Source of the DNA: RCIO01 sp965232405
GTDB lineage: Bacteria; Pseudomonadota; Alphaproteobacteria; Rhizobiales; Rhizobiaceae
Reading direction: 5' to 3'
Assembly (NCBI GenBank): GCA_965232405.1
Contig: OZ246966.1
Coordinates: 1,860,001-1,924,000, forward strand
DNA: 64,000 nt
Shown: positions 20,171 to 28,077 of the stretch, piece after piece
Numbering within the stretch: the stretch's first letter is position 1
Layout of the letters: every line of letters begins with the position of its first letter
The notes under the pieces: model-generated
The model's input: only the letters and a program-made list of their open reading frames with translations
The model's database searches: none
Told to the model about the DNA's origin: nothing
Program-made: the position numbers and the translations under genes

Positions 20171-20252
20171 CGTTTGCGGCGCGAGCGATATAGGAATCAC
20201 ACCAAGACCGCAATCTTTGCCGGATGCGGGCGATCTTCGGAGACAGACCGCC

Positions 20253-21122
20253 ATGAAATGCGTTTCTTACAACATCCAGTTCGGGTTCGGTCTCGACGAG
20301 CGTTACGACATTGCGCGGATCGCCGATGCGGTGCGCGGGGCCGATGTGATCGCCCTGCAAGAAGTGACCCGCAACAATCCGAAGAATGGCGGGCGGGACA
20401 TGGTGGCGGAGCTGCGCGATGCGCTGCCCGACTATTTTTCGGTGTTCGGCCCCAACTTTGAAGCGAATTTCGGTTCGCATTTGAAAGACGGGCGCGCCCT
20501 CGATGTTCATTTCCAGTTCGGCAATATGGTGCTTTCGAAGACGCCGATCATCATGTCGCGCAACCTGCTTTTGCCGCGCCGCCGCAGCTATGACCGGCTC
20601 GATCTGCAACGCGGAGCGCTTGAGGCGCTGATCGAGACCGCGCATGGGCCCATCCGCTTCTATTCGGTCCATCTCGATCACCGCGATCCCGACGAACGGG
20701 CCGACCAGAACCGGTTCCTGCTCGAACGGATGCTCAACTACCAGATCGAAGGCGGTGGGCTGTCCGGCCTCACGGAACTTGGTTTCCCCGAACCGCCCTA
20801 CCCGGAAGCTTTCGTGGCGATGGGCGACTTCAACATGCTAGAGGGGTCGGACGAATATCACGTGCTATGCGGCCGCCCCGACCATGAGTTCGGTCCGCCA
20901 CTTTCAGCCATGCGGGCGGTTGATTGTGCGCGCAGGCTGGTGGGAGAGGGCGAACCCGCGACGACATGGGTTCATCCCGACCATCCCGAAGACAAGTCGC
21001 TCCATAAGCGCATCGACTATGTCTTTGCCTCGCCCGATCTTGCGCCGAAGCTCAAGTCCTCGCATGTCGATAGCGACGCTGTCGGGTCCGATCATCAGCC
21101 CTTGTGGGTGGAGTTCGGCTAG
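20253..21122 (+). CDS. Endonuclease/exonuclease/phosphatase family protein
   Basis: Metal-dependent phosphoesterase of the EEP (DNase I/sphingomyelinase) fold, 289 residues. Motifs seen are SYNIQFG near the N-terminus, IALQEV, YSVHLDHRDPDERADQ, VAMGDFNM and the C-terminal GSDHQPLWVEF. The catalytic Asn, Glu, Asp and His positions are therefore in place. The start at 20253 (MKCVSYNIQ) has GGAG about 11 bases upstream. It has no signal peptide and is probably cytoplasmic. It is the only plus-strand gene between obgE and the rplU-rpmA-acetyltransferase genes and interrupts a collinear minus-strand block. The substrate (nucleic acid or phosphodiester) is unknown. Confidence 0.88.
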   Translation: MKCVSYNIQFGFGLDERYDIARIADAVRGADVIALQEVTRNNPKNGGRDMVAELRDALPDYFSVFGPNFEANFGSHLKDGRALDVHFQFGNMVLSKTPIIMSRNLLLPRRRSYDRLDLQRGALEALIETAHGPIRFYSVHLDHRDPDERADQNRFLLERMLNYQIEGGGLSGLTELGFPEPPYPEAFVAMGDFNMLEGSDEYHVLCGRPDHEFGPPLSAMRAVDCARRLVGEGEPATTWVHPDHPEDKSLHKRIDYVFASPDLAPKLKSSHVDSDAVGSDHQPLWVEFG

Positions 21123-21151
21123 GACGCGCCGGCCGGCAGCGCGCCCCATGA

Positions 21152-21745
21152 TCATGCATCGGCGTGCGCCCAGGTCCGGAGGCTGACCCAGGTCTTGCGA
21201 TCAAGAACGTATTGCTCCACCGGCACGCGGCCGGCCGATGCAGAGTTGATCATGCCCTGACCGACATACTGGAAGCCGCATTTGTGGATCACGCGGCGCG
21301 AGGCCTCGTTGACGACGCGGCATGACGCATTGAGCTGCTCGATATCGGTAGCCCGGAAAGCCAGGTCGATCAGCGCGTGGGCAGCCTCTGTCGCGTAGCC
21401 CTTGCCCCAATGCGGCTCGCCGACCCAGTAGCCCAGTTCCAACCCGCGCGGCTTGGTGTCCAGTCCCGCTCCGCCGATGAAGGCGCCGGTCTCAGCCAAT
21501 GTCAGAGCGTAGGCGCAACCCTGGGTGCGGTTCGCCGTCATGTCGATGAAGCTGCGGGCCTCCGCTTCGCCATAGGGATGCGGCATGCGCGCCAGCATGT
21601 CGGCGATGCGGCGGTCATTGGCAAGTTTCACAAGGTCCGCAATGTCGTCCTCATGCGGCGGCCGCAACACCAGCCGCTCCGTCACCAGCACCGGACAGTC
21701 TATGGTCCGGCTGAAACTATCCAGTTCTTCCTCGTCATCGATCAT
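21152..21745 (-). CDS. GNAT family N-acetyltransferase (RimJ/RimL-like), copy 1
   Basis: Acetyl-CoA-dependent N-acetyltransferase, 197 residues. The ATG at 21745 (MIDDEEELDSFS) is chosen because AAGGAGG precedes it; a frame from 21799 would run over that site. It has the GNAT acetyl-CoA signature EPHWGKGYATEAAHALI and the RimJ/RimL-type opening VTERLVLRPPHEDDI. It starts 31 bp after the second acetyltransferase gene. Such genes commonly follow rpmA in rhizobia, so a ribosomal-protein substrate is conceivable but unproven. Confidence 0.88.
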   Translation of the reverse strand: MIDDEEELDSFSRTIDCPVLVTERLVLRPPHEDDIADLVKLANDRRIADMLARMPHPYGEAEARSFIDMTANRTQGCAYALTLAETGAFIGGAGLDTKPRGLELGYWVGEPHWGKGYATEAAHALIDLAFRATDIEQLNASCRVVNEASRRVIHKCGFQYVGQGMINSASAGRVPVEQYVLDRKTWVSLRTWAHADA

Positions 21746-21776
21746 TGTCCCAATCCTCCTTGTGGCGACGGCCGGC

Positions 21777-22319
21777 CTACGCCGCCGCCTTGCGTTCACT
21801 TTCGGTCAGTCTGGCAAATGCGGATGCGGTGAGACGCGTCGTCCAGGCCGGCACCTGGGCCTGGCGCGATTCGCACCAGATCTGGCGGGCGCCGGTGACG
21901 ACGAAGCCAAGCTTCTGCTGCACCCGCAAAGAGGCAGGGTTGTCAGCGAATGCCGAAGACGTAATGGCCCCGATGTCCCGCGTTGCGAATGCATGAGCGA
22001 TCAACGCCTGCGCCGCCTCGCTCATATAGCCGTGGCCGTGCCAGGGTTCGCCCAGCCAGTAGCCCAGCCGCGGCTCTACATTGATGTTGTCTACGGAAAC
22101 CACGCCGATCAGGCGCTCGCGATGGATGGTGTAGACCATGTCATCGGGCCTGCCGGCGAGACCTGCAATCCAGTCCTCGGCATCGGCCGGCCAATAGGGA
22201 TGCGGCACTGGCCCTAGCATGCGCGCCACGCTCCGGTTGTTGAGCCAGAGCGCGATGTCTTCGGCGTCCGGCAATGCGGGCGGTCTGAGTGTCAGTCGGC
22301 TAGTGAGTAGAACCTGCAT
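21777..22319 (-). CDS. GNAT family N-acetyltransferase (RimJ/RimL-like), copy 2
   Basis: Protein of 180 residues, paralogous in layout to its downstream neighbour. It opens LLTSRLTLRPPALPDAEDI and has the acetyl-CoA loop EPWHGHGYMSEAAQALI. The ATG at 22319 has GGAGG six bases upstream. The ribosome-binding site lies just past a strong terminator hairpin that follows rpmA, so expression depends on read-through or on a promoter of its own. The substrate is unknown. Confidence 0.88.
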   Translation of the reverse strand: MQVLLTSRLTLRPPALPDAEDIALWLNNRSVARMLGPVPHPYWPADAEDWIAGLAGRPDDMVYTIHRERLIGVVSVDNINVEPRLGYWLGEPWHGHGYMSEAAQALIAHAFATRDIGAITSSAFADNPASLRVQQKLGFVVTGARQIWCESRQAQVPAWTTRLTASAFARLTESERKAAA

Positions 22320-22340
22320 CTGGACCTCCAGAAACGAAAA

Positions 22341-22366
22341 AGGGGAGATGGCTGCCCATCTCCCCT
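22341..22366 (-). terminator. Intrinsic terminator after rplU-rpmA, just before the acetyltransferase genes
   Basis: A perfect 11-bp stem (22341-22351 and 22356-22366) with a 4-base loop. On the minus strand it is followed by TTTTTCG. It lies 68 bp past the rpmA stop and 21 bp before the ATG at 22319. Its 5' arm can also pair with the loop of the hairpin at 22389-22417. Confidence 0.85.
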
Positions 22367-22388
22367 GATCTTCATTCTGGCTATCCAG

Positions 22389-22417
22389 ACACCGGGTCCC
22401 GAGATGGGCGCCGGTGT
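22389..22417 (-). promoter_or_regulatory. Hairpin whose loop can pair with the terminator arm (possible antiterminator)
   Basis: Arms ACACCGG (22389-22395) and CCGGTGT (22411-22417) enclose a 15-base loop. In the minus-strand transcript the loop contains GCCCATCTC (22409-22401). This is perfectly complementary to GAGATGGGC (22362-22354) of the terminator's 5' arm. The two pairings exclude each other, the layout of an attenuator. No experimental support is known to me. Confidence 0.35.
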
Positions 22418-22434
22418 TCTTGGTGCGGAACCGG

Positions 22435-22704
22435 CTACTCCGCGGCCTCGGTAATCGGATTTACCGATACGTAGGTTCGACCGTTGGCTTTGGCGGCAAA
22501 CATCACTTCGCCGGCAGTCGTGGCGAAAAGCGTGTGGTCTTTGCCCATGCCAACATTCGAACCCGGGTGCCATTTGGTCCCGCGCTGACGGATGATGATG
22601 TTGCCGGCCACGACCTTCTCGCCGCCGAACTTCTTCACGCCGAGGCGCTTGGATTCAGAATCGCGACCGTTGCGCGAAGAACCGCCTGCCTTTTTGTGTG
22701 CCAT
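22435..22704 (-). CDS. rpmA: 50S ribosomal protein L27
   Basis: Large-subunit protein reaching toward the peptidyl transferase centre, 89 residues. It opens MAHKKAGGSSRNGRDSESKR and holds IIIRQRGTKWHPG and VGMGKDHTLFA. The N-terminus starts directly with the functional sequence, so no Firmicutes-type cleavable leader is present. It lies 56 bp after rplU and is followed by an intrinsic terminator. Confidence 0.98.
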   Translation of the reverse strand: MAHKKAGGSSRNGRDSESKRLGVKKFGGEKVVAGNIIIRQRGTKWHPGSNVGMGKDHTLFATTAGEVMFAAKANGRTYVSVNPITEAAE

Positions 22705-22760
22705 CTCTTGCTCCTTTGCGCCCTCGGGCGCCGAAATCGGTTCGGGTAATACCCGATGAA

Positions 22761-23456
22761 TTACTTCTTGACCAGTTCCTTGGCCTGATCACGCCAATCC
22801 GTGATCTGGTCGGCGCTGAACGGCATCGCTTCGTCGATCCTGGCCACGTCCTTGTCGGACAGTTTGGCGATCTGGGCGAAGGTGGTGATGCCCTGCTCAT
22901 TGAGCTGACCGGCAGCAACCGGGCCGATGCCCTTGATCTGGGTCAGGTCATCGGGATTGCCCTTGGGCGCCTTGAACAGGGTCGCCGGAGCATCAGCCTT
23001 GGCCTCATCCTTCGCCTTCGGGGCGGCTTCCTTCTTGGGAGCCTCCTTCTTCGGCGTTGCCTTGGCTTCTGCCTTCTTGGCCGGAGCCGCTTCCTTCTTC
23101 TCAGCTGCAGGCTTGGCAGCCGCCTTCTTCGAAGGCTTGGCGCCGCCGGTCAGAATTTCGGAAATGCGCACCGTGGTCAGCAGCTGCCGGTGACCGCGCT
23201 TGCGGCGCGAGTTCTGGCGGCGGCGCTTCTTGAAGGCGATGAGCTTGGGGCCGCGGCCCTGCTCGACAACCTCGGCCGTAACCATGGCGCCATCGACGAA
23301 GGGCGTACCGATCGTCACCTTGTCGCCTTCGCCACAGGCAAGCACATTGCCGATCTCGACAATGTCGCCGACTTCGCCGGCCACGCGTTCAATATTCAAT
23401 GTATCGTCGGCGGCGACGCGGTACTGCTTCCCGCCGGTCTTGATGACTGCGAACAT
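22761..23456 (-). CDS. rplU: 50S ribosomal protein L21 with C-terminal helix-hairpin-helix extension
   Basis: Protein of 231 residues, more than twice the usual L21 (about 103). The ATG at 23456 (MFAVIKTGGKQYRVAADD) is the standard start. Residues 1 to about 104 are a normal L21 core, including KKRRRQNSRRKRGHR. Residues about 105-160 are a low-complexity Ala/Lys/Glu/Pro linker. Residues about 168-231 form a domain with a helix-hairpin-helix look (LTQIKGIGPVAAGQLNEQGI, then AMPFSADQITDWRDQAK). Similar extended L21 proteins occur in rhizobia; the role of the extra domain is not known to me. It is first in the rplU-rpmA operon. Confidence 0.97.
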   Translation of the reverse strand: MFAVIKTGGKQYRVAADDTLNIERVAGEVGDIVEIGNVLACGEGDKVTIGTPFVDGAMVTAEVVEQGRGPKLIAFKKRRRQNSRRKRGHRQLLTTVRISEILTGGAKPSKKAAAKPAAEKKEAAPAKKAEAKATPKKEAPKKEAAPKAKDEAKADAPATLFKAPKGNPDDLTQIKGIGPVAAGQLNEQGITTFAQIAKLSDKDVARIDEAMPFSADQITDWRDQAKELVKK

Positions 23457-23623
23457 TTTTTTGCCTTTCGCTGTTCGGTCCGGCTCTGGCGCGCCCAAGG
23501 CGTTCCGGCCGTCTTTTTGTCAGTCGGTTTCTGGTCTCTGGTCCGGGGCTGCCCGGCGACGCCTCACCATGGGCCTCGCAAAGAACAGCCGGCGCAGGGA
23601 GACCCCACGCCGGACGCTGCGGG

Positions 23624-23652
23624 TGGATACTTGAAGCCTCCCGTCAAGTCAA
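23624..23652 (-). promoter_or_regulatory. Candidate promoter of rplU-rpmA
   Basis: On the minus strand TTGACT (23652-23647) and TATCCA (23629-23624) are separated by 17 bases. This gives a leader of about 160 nt before rplU. The rest of the 293-bp gap to the divergent gene at 23750 shows no other clear element. Confidence 0.5.
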
Positions 23653-23749
23653 GGCAAACCGGCCGCAAATGCAAAGCGCCGCGCCACCTCTGTGCAGCGC
23701 CATCCGAAATGTATAAACAGCGGGCTGATACTGGCAGGCGGAGGTCGGC

Positions 23750-23959
23750 TTGAGCGGCAAGCGCAACGGTGACAAGGCGGAATCGGACCGGATTCTCGAA
23801 CGGGTCAACAGCCAGATGGGCGCAAGCGCGTCCCGCCAGGGCGATGACAGCAATGATTGGCCCGAATATTGGGGCCGTCGCATCGGCCGTCTTCTGGGCG
23901 TGATCTTCCTGTTCGTCGTCATTTACTGGCTCTATCAACTCTTCACCGGAACCGGCTGA
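23750..23959 (+). CDS. Small single-pass membrane protein, hypothetical
   Basis: Protein of 69 residues starting at a TTG. GGAGG lies five bases upstream, which decides the start. The N-terminal 40 residues are charged and polar, followed by NDWPEYWGRRIGRLL and one hydrophobic helix (about 49-65, GVIFLFVVIYWLYQLF). The N-terminus is probably cytoplasmic. It is 5 bp before the pyridoxal kinase gene and probably in the same transcript, divergent from rplU. Function is unknown. Confidence 0.6.
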   Translation: MSGKRNGDKAESDRILERVNSQMGASASRQGDDSNDWPEYWGRRIGRLLGVIFLFVVIYWLYQLFTGTG

Positions 23960-23964
23960 CCTTC

Positions 23965-24849
23965 ATGGCTACTGCAGAACAGGATCCGCCACGCGCGGTC
24001 ATCGTCATATCCAGTCATGTGGTTCGCGGCACTGTCGGCAACAGGGCGATGGTCTTTGCGCTGGAAACGCTCGGCTTTCCGGTGTGGGCCGTACCGACCG
24101 TCACGCTGCCCTGGCATCCGGGACACGGGCCGGCGACGCGCATCGTTGCGCCCGCGAAGGAGTTCGCGGCTATGCTCAAGGATCTCGAAGGCGCGAAATG
24201 GCTGGGCGAGGTTGGCGCGGTGCTGACCGGCTACCTGGGCGACGCTGCGCAGGCAGAAGCCGTCGCCTCGCTGGTTGAAAAGGTGAAGTCACAGAACGCG
24301 AATGCGATCTATCTCTGCGATCCCGTGATGGGCGACAGCGGCGGTCTCTATGTTCCCGAAGACGTTGCGGCAGCCCAGCGCGACCGGCTGATGCCGCTCG
24401 CCGACATTGCGACCCCGAACCGGCATGAGCTTGAATGGATGACCGGGGTTACGCTCGAATCGGCGGCCGCGGTTGCCGACGCGGCGCTCGATGTCGGCCC
24501 GCCGACGATGCTGGTGACATCCAGCCCTGCGCTGATGGCGCGCAGCACCGGCAATCTGCTGGTTACCGCAGAGGCGGCGATGATGGCGGAGCACCGGGTG
24601 ATCGACAATCCGCCCAACGGGCTGGGCGATCTCACCGCTGCGGTGTTTCTGGCAAGGCTGCTTCAGGGGCAGGACGCGCAAAAGGCGCTGCAGGCAACGA
24701 CGGAATCGGTGTTCGAGGTTCTGGCGCGCACCGCCAAGCGCGGCGCCGACGAACTGACGCTCGAGACCGACGCCCAGAGCCTTTCGCACCCGATGGCGAT
24801 GGTGCAGACGCGGTTCCTTTCCCACCCCCGTGGCGGGCGGCGCGCCTGA
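23965..24849 (+). CDS. pdxY: Pyridoxal kinase (PfkB/ribokinase-like)
   Basis: ATP-dependent phosphorylation of pyridoxal in vitamin B6 salvage, 294 residues. It opens AVIVISSHVVRGTVGNRA, typical of the PdxK/PdxY branch. Conserved parts are YLCDPVMGDSGGLYV and ATPNRHELEWMTG, then NPPNGLGDLTAAVFLARLL, where the usual catalytic GxGD is read as GLGD. The start at 23965 is 5 bp after the small membrane protein gene. PdxY rather than PdxK is chosen from overall look, not from an alignment. Confidence 0.85.
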   Translation: MATAEQDPPRAVIVISSHVVRGTVGNRAMVFALETLGFPVWAVPTVTLPWHPGHGPATRIVAPAKEFAAMLKDLEGAKWLGEVGAVLTGYLGDAAQAEAVASLVEKVKSQNANAIYLCDPVMGDSGGLYVPEDVAAAQRDRLMPLADIATPNRHELEWMTGVTLESAAAVADAALDVGPPTMLVTSSPALMARSTGNLLVTAEAAMMAEHRVIDNPPNGLGDLTAAVFLARLLQGQDAQKALQATTESVFEVLARTAKRGADELTLETDAQSLSHPMAMVQTRFLSHPRGGRRA

Positions 24850-24855
24850 TTTGCC

Positions 24856-25608
24856 ATGATGGTTGCAGCCGGCGTTGACGGGTGTCGCGGCGGCTGGATC
24901 GCGGCAGTTGCGGAGCCGGGCGGGCAAGCTGAGATTGGGGTCTACAGCCGGTTTTCCGAGATCGTCGAGGCGCTTCCTCAAGATGCGATGATCGCGGTCG
25001 ACATGCCGATAGGACTTCCCGACCATTGCGGTGCAGGCGGGCGAGGACCCGAAACGCTGGTGAGGCCGCTGCTCGGCATGCGCCAGTCGAGCGTGTTTTC
25101 GATCCCCTCGCGCGCCGCAGTCTATGCAGATAATGACCGGCCGGATGTCAGTTGGCTGGCCGCGCACCGTCATGCAAGCGAAGTCGCCAGGCAGACATCG
25201 ACGCCGCCGCGCGGCGTGTCGATCCAGGCGTTCGGTCTTTTCGCCAAGATCCGCGAACTTGACGGTTTGCTGCGGCAACAAGCGGGGCTCGGCGAGCGGG
25301 TGATGGAATCGCACCCGGAACTCTGCTTCTGGCGGATGAACGGACAAAAGCCGCTCGAGCAACCCAAAAAGGTGAAAGGCCGTATCTTTGAACCGGGCAT
25401 GGCCGAGCGCCGTGTGCTGCTGCGAAACGCTGGGCTGGATGGCCGAGTTGTCGGCGCAAGGCCGCCCGCGGGGGCAGGTGAAGACGACATGCTTGATGCG
25501 CTCGCGGTCCTCACTGCTGCACGAACCCGGATCGAAGACAGGACTATGTCATTTCCCGATCCGCCGGGGCGTGATGCGTACGGTTTGCCAATCGCCATTT
25601 CGTGCTGA
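24856..25608 (+). CDS. DUF429 domain-containing protein
   Basis: Protein of 250 residues opening MMVAAGVDGCRGGWIAAVAE, the hallmark of the DUF429 family, an RNase H-like fold of unknown activity. A second conserved part is AVDMPIGLP near residue 52, followed by RPLLGMRQSSVFSIPSRAA. Acidic residues at these places and near EDDMLDALAVL at the C-terminus would suit a metal-dependent nuclease site. That is inference from the fold. It begins 6 bp after pdxY, so it is probably cotranscribed. Confidence 0.85.
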   Translation: MMVAAGVDGCRGGWIAAVAEPGGQAEIGVYSRFSEIVEALPQDAMIAVDMPIGLPDHCGAGGRGPETLVRPLLGMRQSSVFSIPSRAAVYADNDRPDVSWLAAHRHASEVARQTSTPPRGVSIQAFGLFAKIRELDGLLRQQAGLGERVMESHPELCFWRMNGQKPLEQPKKVKGRIFEPGMAERRVLLRNAGLDGRVVGARPPAGAGEDDMLDALAVLTAARTRIEDRTMSFPDPPGRDAYGLPIAISC

Positions 25609-25645
25609 GGGTTGGGTGATTGCCGCAGTCGCGCAGAGCAGCTAA

Positions 25646-26299
25646 ATGCAGAGCATGAGCTTTCTTCCTGACAGACTGATCGACGGTTATCGCAACTTCA
25701 TGGGCGGTCGCTATGCGACCGAGCGCGACCGCTATCGCACGCTGGCGCGCGAGGGCCAGGAGCCGCACACGATGGTGATCGCATGTTGTGATTCACGCGC
25801 GGCGCCGGAGACGATTTTTGACGCCGGGCCGGGCGAGTTGTTCGTGGTCCGAAATGTGGCGAACCTCGTGCCGCCCTATGAGCCGGATCAGCAGTTTCAC
25901 GGCACGTCGGCGGCGCTAGAATTCGCTGTTCAGAGCCTGAAGGTCGGCAGCATATTGGTGCTTGGGCACGGGCGCTGCGGCGGTATTCGTGCTGCACTCT
26001 CTCCGGACGCGCCGCCGCTGTCGCCAGGCGATTTCATTGGCCGCTGGATGAAGCTGGTCGCGCCAGCAGCCGAAGCCGTGTCCGGCAACGAGATGATGAC
26101 CAATTCGGAGCGGCAGACCGCGCTGGAGCGTATCTCGATCCGCTATTCGATCGCCAATCTCAGAACCTTCCCCTGCGTGGATATCCTGGAGCGAAAGGGT
26201 CGCCTCAAGCTCTACGGCGCATGGTTCGACATTTCGAGCGGGGAATTGTGGGCGATGAACCCGCAGACCGGAGATTTCGAGCGGCCGGATACCGACTGA
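25646..26299 (+). CDS. Beta-class carbonic anhydrase
   Basis: Reversible hydration of CO2, 217 residues. Zinc ligands are visible: Cys47 in the CCDSR motif (with Asp49 and Arg51 as the catalytic dyad), and His108 and Cys111 in GHGRCGG. FVVRNVANLVPPYEPD is typical of the family. It lies 37 bp after the DUF429 gene and may be the last gene of the pdxY transcript. A cytoplasmic enzyme supplying bicarbonate is the usual role. Confidence 0.95.
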   Translation: MQSMSFLPDRLIDGYRNFMGGRYATERDRYRTLAREGQEPHTMVIACCDSRAAPETIFDAGPGELFVVRNVANLVPPYEPDQQFHGTSAALEFAVQSLKVGSILVLGHGRCGGIRAALSPDAPPLSPGDFIGRWMKLVAPAAEAVSGNEMMTNSERQTALERISIRYSIANLRTFPCVDILERKGRLKLYGAWFDISSGELWAMNPQTGDFERPDTD

Positions 26300-26317
26300 C
26301 CGTCAAGTGGCGGCCGG

Positions 26318-27577
26318 CTACTCGGCCGGCGGCGCCATATCAGGGGTGAGCACCACGCGGGCCAGTTCCGGTTCCGGCAAGGTGCGCCACCAGACCCAAC
26401 TGCCCACCGTGATCAGGCCCATCGCCGGGATGACGGTTGCCATCGCATAGACCGGATCGCCGAGCGAAGCTGCAACAAGCCCGCCGACCAGTCCGCCACC
26501 CATTTGCAGGAAGCCGCCGAATGCCGATGCCGCGCCTGCAATATGCGGAAAGGGAGCGACAGTGGCGGTGGACATAGCTGGTATCAGGAAGGCGATGCCG
26601 AAGGCATAAAAGGCAATCGGTCCCATCACCTTGAGATAGGTTGGTTCCTGCAGGCGCAGGATTGCAGCCAGAAGCACGCTGCCGAAGACGACGCAGGCAA
26701 GCCCTGCAGGAACGATCCGGTATGCGCCAAAACGCTGCAACAGCCGCCGGACCAGAAGACCGCCGACAAAGAAACTGCCCGACTGGAGCAGCATGCCGAC
26801 GCCGAACTCGACGGCAGTCATGCCGACCCGGCTCATCAGGACGAATGGGAGGATGGTCGCCTGCGTGTAAAACGCGCCGACGCCGCCCGCCAGGACGAGG
26901 CTGGATGCCAGAAAATAGCTGTCGGTCACCAGTTCCCGATAGGATTTCACCAGCGCGCCTGGCCGGATGCGCGCTGGATCGGGAACGGATGTCTCGGTCA
27001 GCGCGAAACGAATGATGGCCATCAGCACCGCGCCGGCGACGATCATGAATACGAAGACCGATTCCCAGCCGAACAGGCCCATGAGAAAGCCGCCTACTGT
27101 GGGAGAAAGCGCCGGGCCGGCGCCCATGACCAGACCGATGAAGTTCATCACCCGTGCCGACTGGTCGCTGGTGTACAGGTCGCGAACGATGGCGCGGGAC
27201 ACGGCAACGCCCACAGCTGCGCCGACACCCTGCATGAAGCGCGCGGCAATCAGCGCCTCGATATTGGGTGCCAGGATCGCGGCGATGCTGGCCACCAGAT
27301 AGATCGACATGAAAGCGAAGGTGACTGGCTTGCGGCCAAGTCCGTCAGACAGCGGCCCACAAAAGAGCTGCGCGACCGCGAAACCGGCGAAATAGAGCGA
27401 CAGGGTGAGCTTCACCATCGCTTCGGTCGTTTCGAAGGCTCCGACAAGCTCGGTCATGGCCGGCGTGAATACGGACATCGAAATCGGGCCGATGGAGACG
27501 AGCAGCGCGCAAATGAGGCCGACACGCAGTTCGTTCATCTGCGGTCTGGCGCGCGCAGTCGTTGGTCGTACCTTCAT
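26318..27577 (-). CDS. Multidrug efflux MFS transporter, Bcr/CflA family
   Basis: Drug:proton antiporter of 419 residues with twelve predicted helices. Bcr/CflA marks are ISMSVFTPAMTELVGAF in helix 1 and QLFCGPLSDGLGRKPV, which is motif A. RFMQGVGAAVGVAVSRAIVRD and the motif C part GPALSPTVGGFLMGLFGWE are also present. Its start overlaps the stop of the upstream MarR gene by 4 bp, so export is very likely controlled by that regulator. Confidence 0.92.
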   Translation of the reverse strand: MKVRPTTARARPQMNELRVGLICALLVSIGPISMSVFTPAMTELVGAFETTEAMVKLTLSLYFAGFAVAQLFCGPLSDGLGRKPVTFAFMSIYLVASIAAILAPNIEALIAARFMQGVGAAVGVAVSRAIVRDLYTSDQSARVMNFIGLVMGAGPALSPTVGGFLMGLFGWESVFVFMIVAGAVLMAIIRFALTETSVPDPARIRPGALVKSYRELVTDSYFLASSLVLAGGVGAFYTQATILPFVLMSRVGMTAVEFGVGMLLQSGSFFVGGLLVRRLLQRFGAYRIVPAGLACVVFGSVLLAAILRLQEPTYLKVMGPIAFYAFGIAFLIPAMSTATVAPFPHIAGAASAFGGFLQMGGGLVGGLVAASLGDPVYAMATVIPAMGLITVGSWVWWRTLPEPELARVVLTPDMAPPAE

Positions 27578-28041
27578 GCCGCGTCGCTTTCAGTGCCGGA
27601 TCTCAGCGCCAGAATGTTGGCGCGGGCAGCCTTCAGGACGGCACCAAGGCGCTTCCATTCGTCCGGGTCGATGTCCTGTGCTGCGTCGTCGGCAATTGCA
27701 CGCGCGATCGATGCGACCCTGGTCAGTATCTCGTCGCCGTCTTGCGTGAGCAGCGGGCGTTTCGCGCGACGGTCGGCGGGGTCGGGTTCGCGGGTAACGA
27801 GACCACGCGTTTCGAGCTTGTCGATCATTGCCGACAAGGACATGGCCTCGATGTTGAGGCGTTCGGCAATTGTGCTCTGCCGTTCGCCTTCTGCGCGAGC
27901 CACATGGGCGAGAGTGCGCGCCTCGCCTGCGGTGAGGCCGATGCCGGACGTTGCAATGCGACGGTCGAACTCGGCGCGAAACAGGCGCGCGAGGTCGGTC
28001 AGCAGGAAGCCGATGGCGTCAGGATCGATTGAGCGGTGCAT
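27574..28041 (-). CDS. MarR family transcriptional regulator
   Basis: Winged-helix dimeric repressor, 155 residues. The DNA-binding part holds LTAGEARTLAHVARAEGERQ, STIAERLNIEAMSLSAMIDK, LETRGLVTREPDPADRRAKR and the wing PLLTQDGDEIL. It heads a two-gene operon with the efflux pump. Two matching palindromes lie directly upstream between 28049 and 28077, so autoregulation is likely. The ligand is unknown. Confidence 0.94.
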   Translation of the reverse strand: MHRSIDPDAIGFLLTDLARLFRAEFDRRIATSGIGLTAGEARTLAHVARAEGERQSTIAERLNIEAMSLSAMIDKLETRGLVTREPDPADRRAKRPLLTQDGDEILTRVASIARAIADDAAQDIDPDEWKRLGAVLKAARANILALRSGTESDAA

Positions 28042-28048
28042 CGGATAG

Positions 28049-28077
28049 TAAGTTGTACTTATAATAAGGTATCCTTA
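28049..28077. promoter_or_regulatory. Two tandem 13-bp MarR-type operator candidates
   Basis: TAAGTTGTACTTA (28049-28061) and TAAGGTATCCTTA (28065-28077) are each perfect 5-bp-arm palindromes with a 3-base centre. They share the frame TAAG-5-CTTA. Their centres are 16 bp apart and they lie 7 bp from the marR start, overlapping or just downstream of the predicted -10 box. The surrounding sequence is AT-rich, unlike the rest of the window. Confidence 0.65.

Noticed and set aside
26308..26335. GC-rich inverted repeat GCCGGC around TACTCG as a terminator
   Set aside because: It falls in the coding end of the efflux gene, has no T run, and GCCGGC is itself palindromic and frequent here.
26504..28048. 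Long open frame opposite the efflux and marR genes
   Set aside because: Composition is shadow-like (Arg/Ala/His-rich, no domain), while the opposite strand carries clear MFS and MarR motifs.
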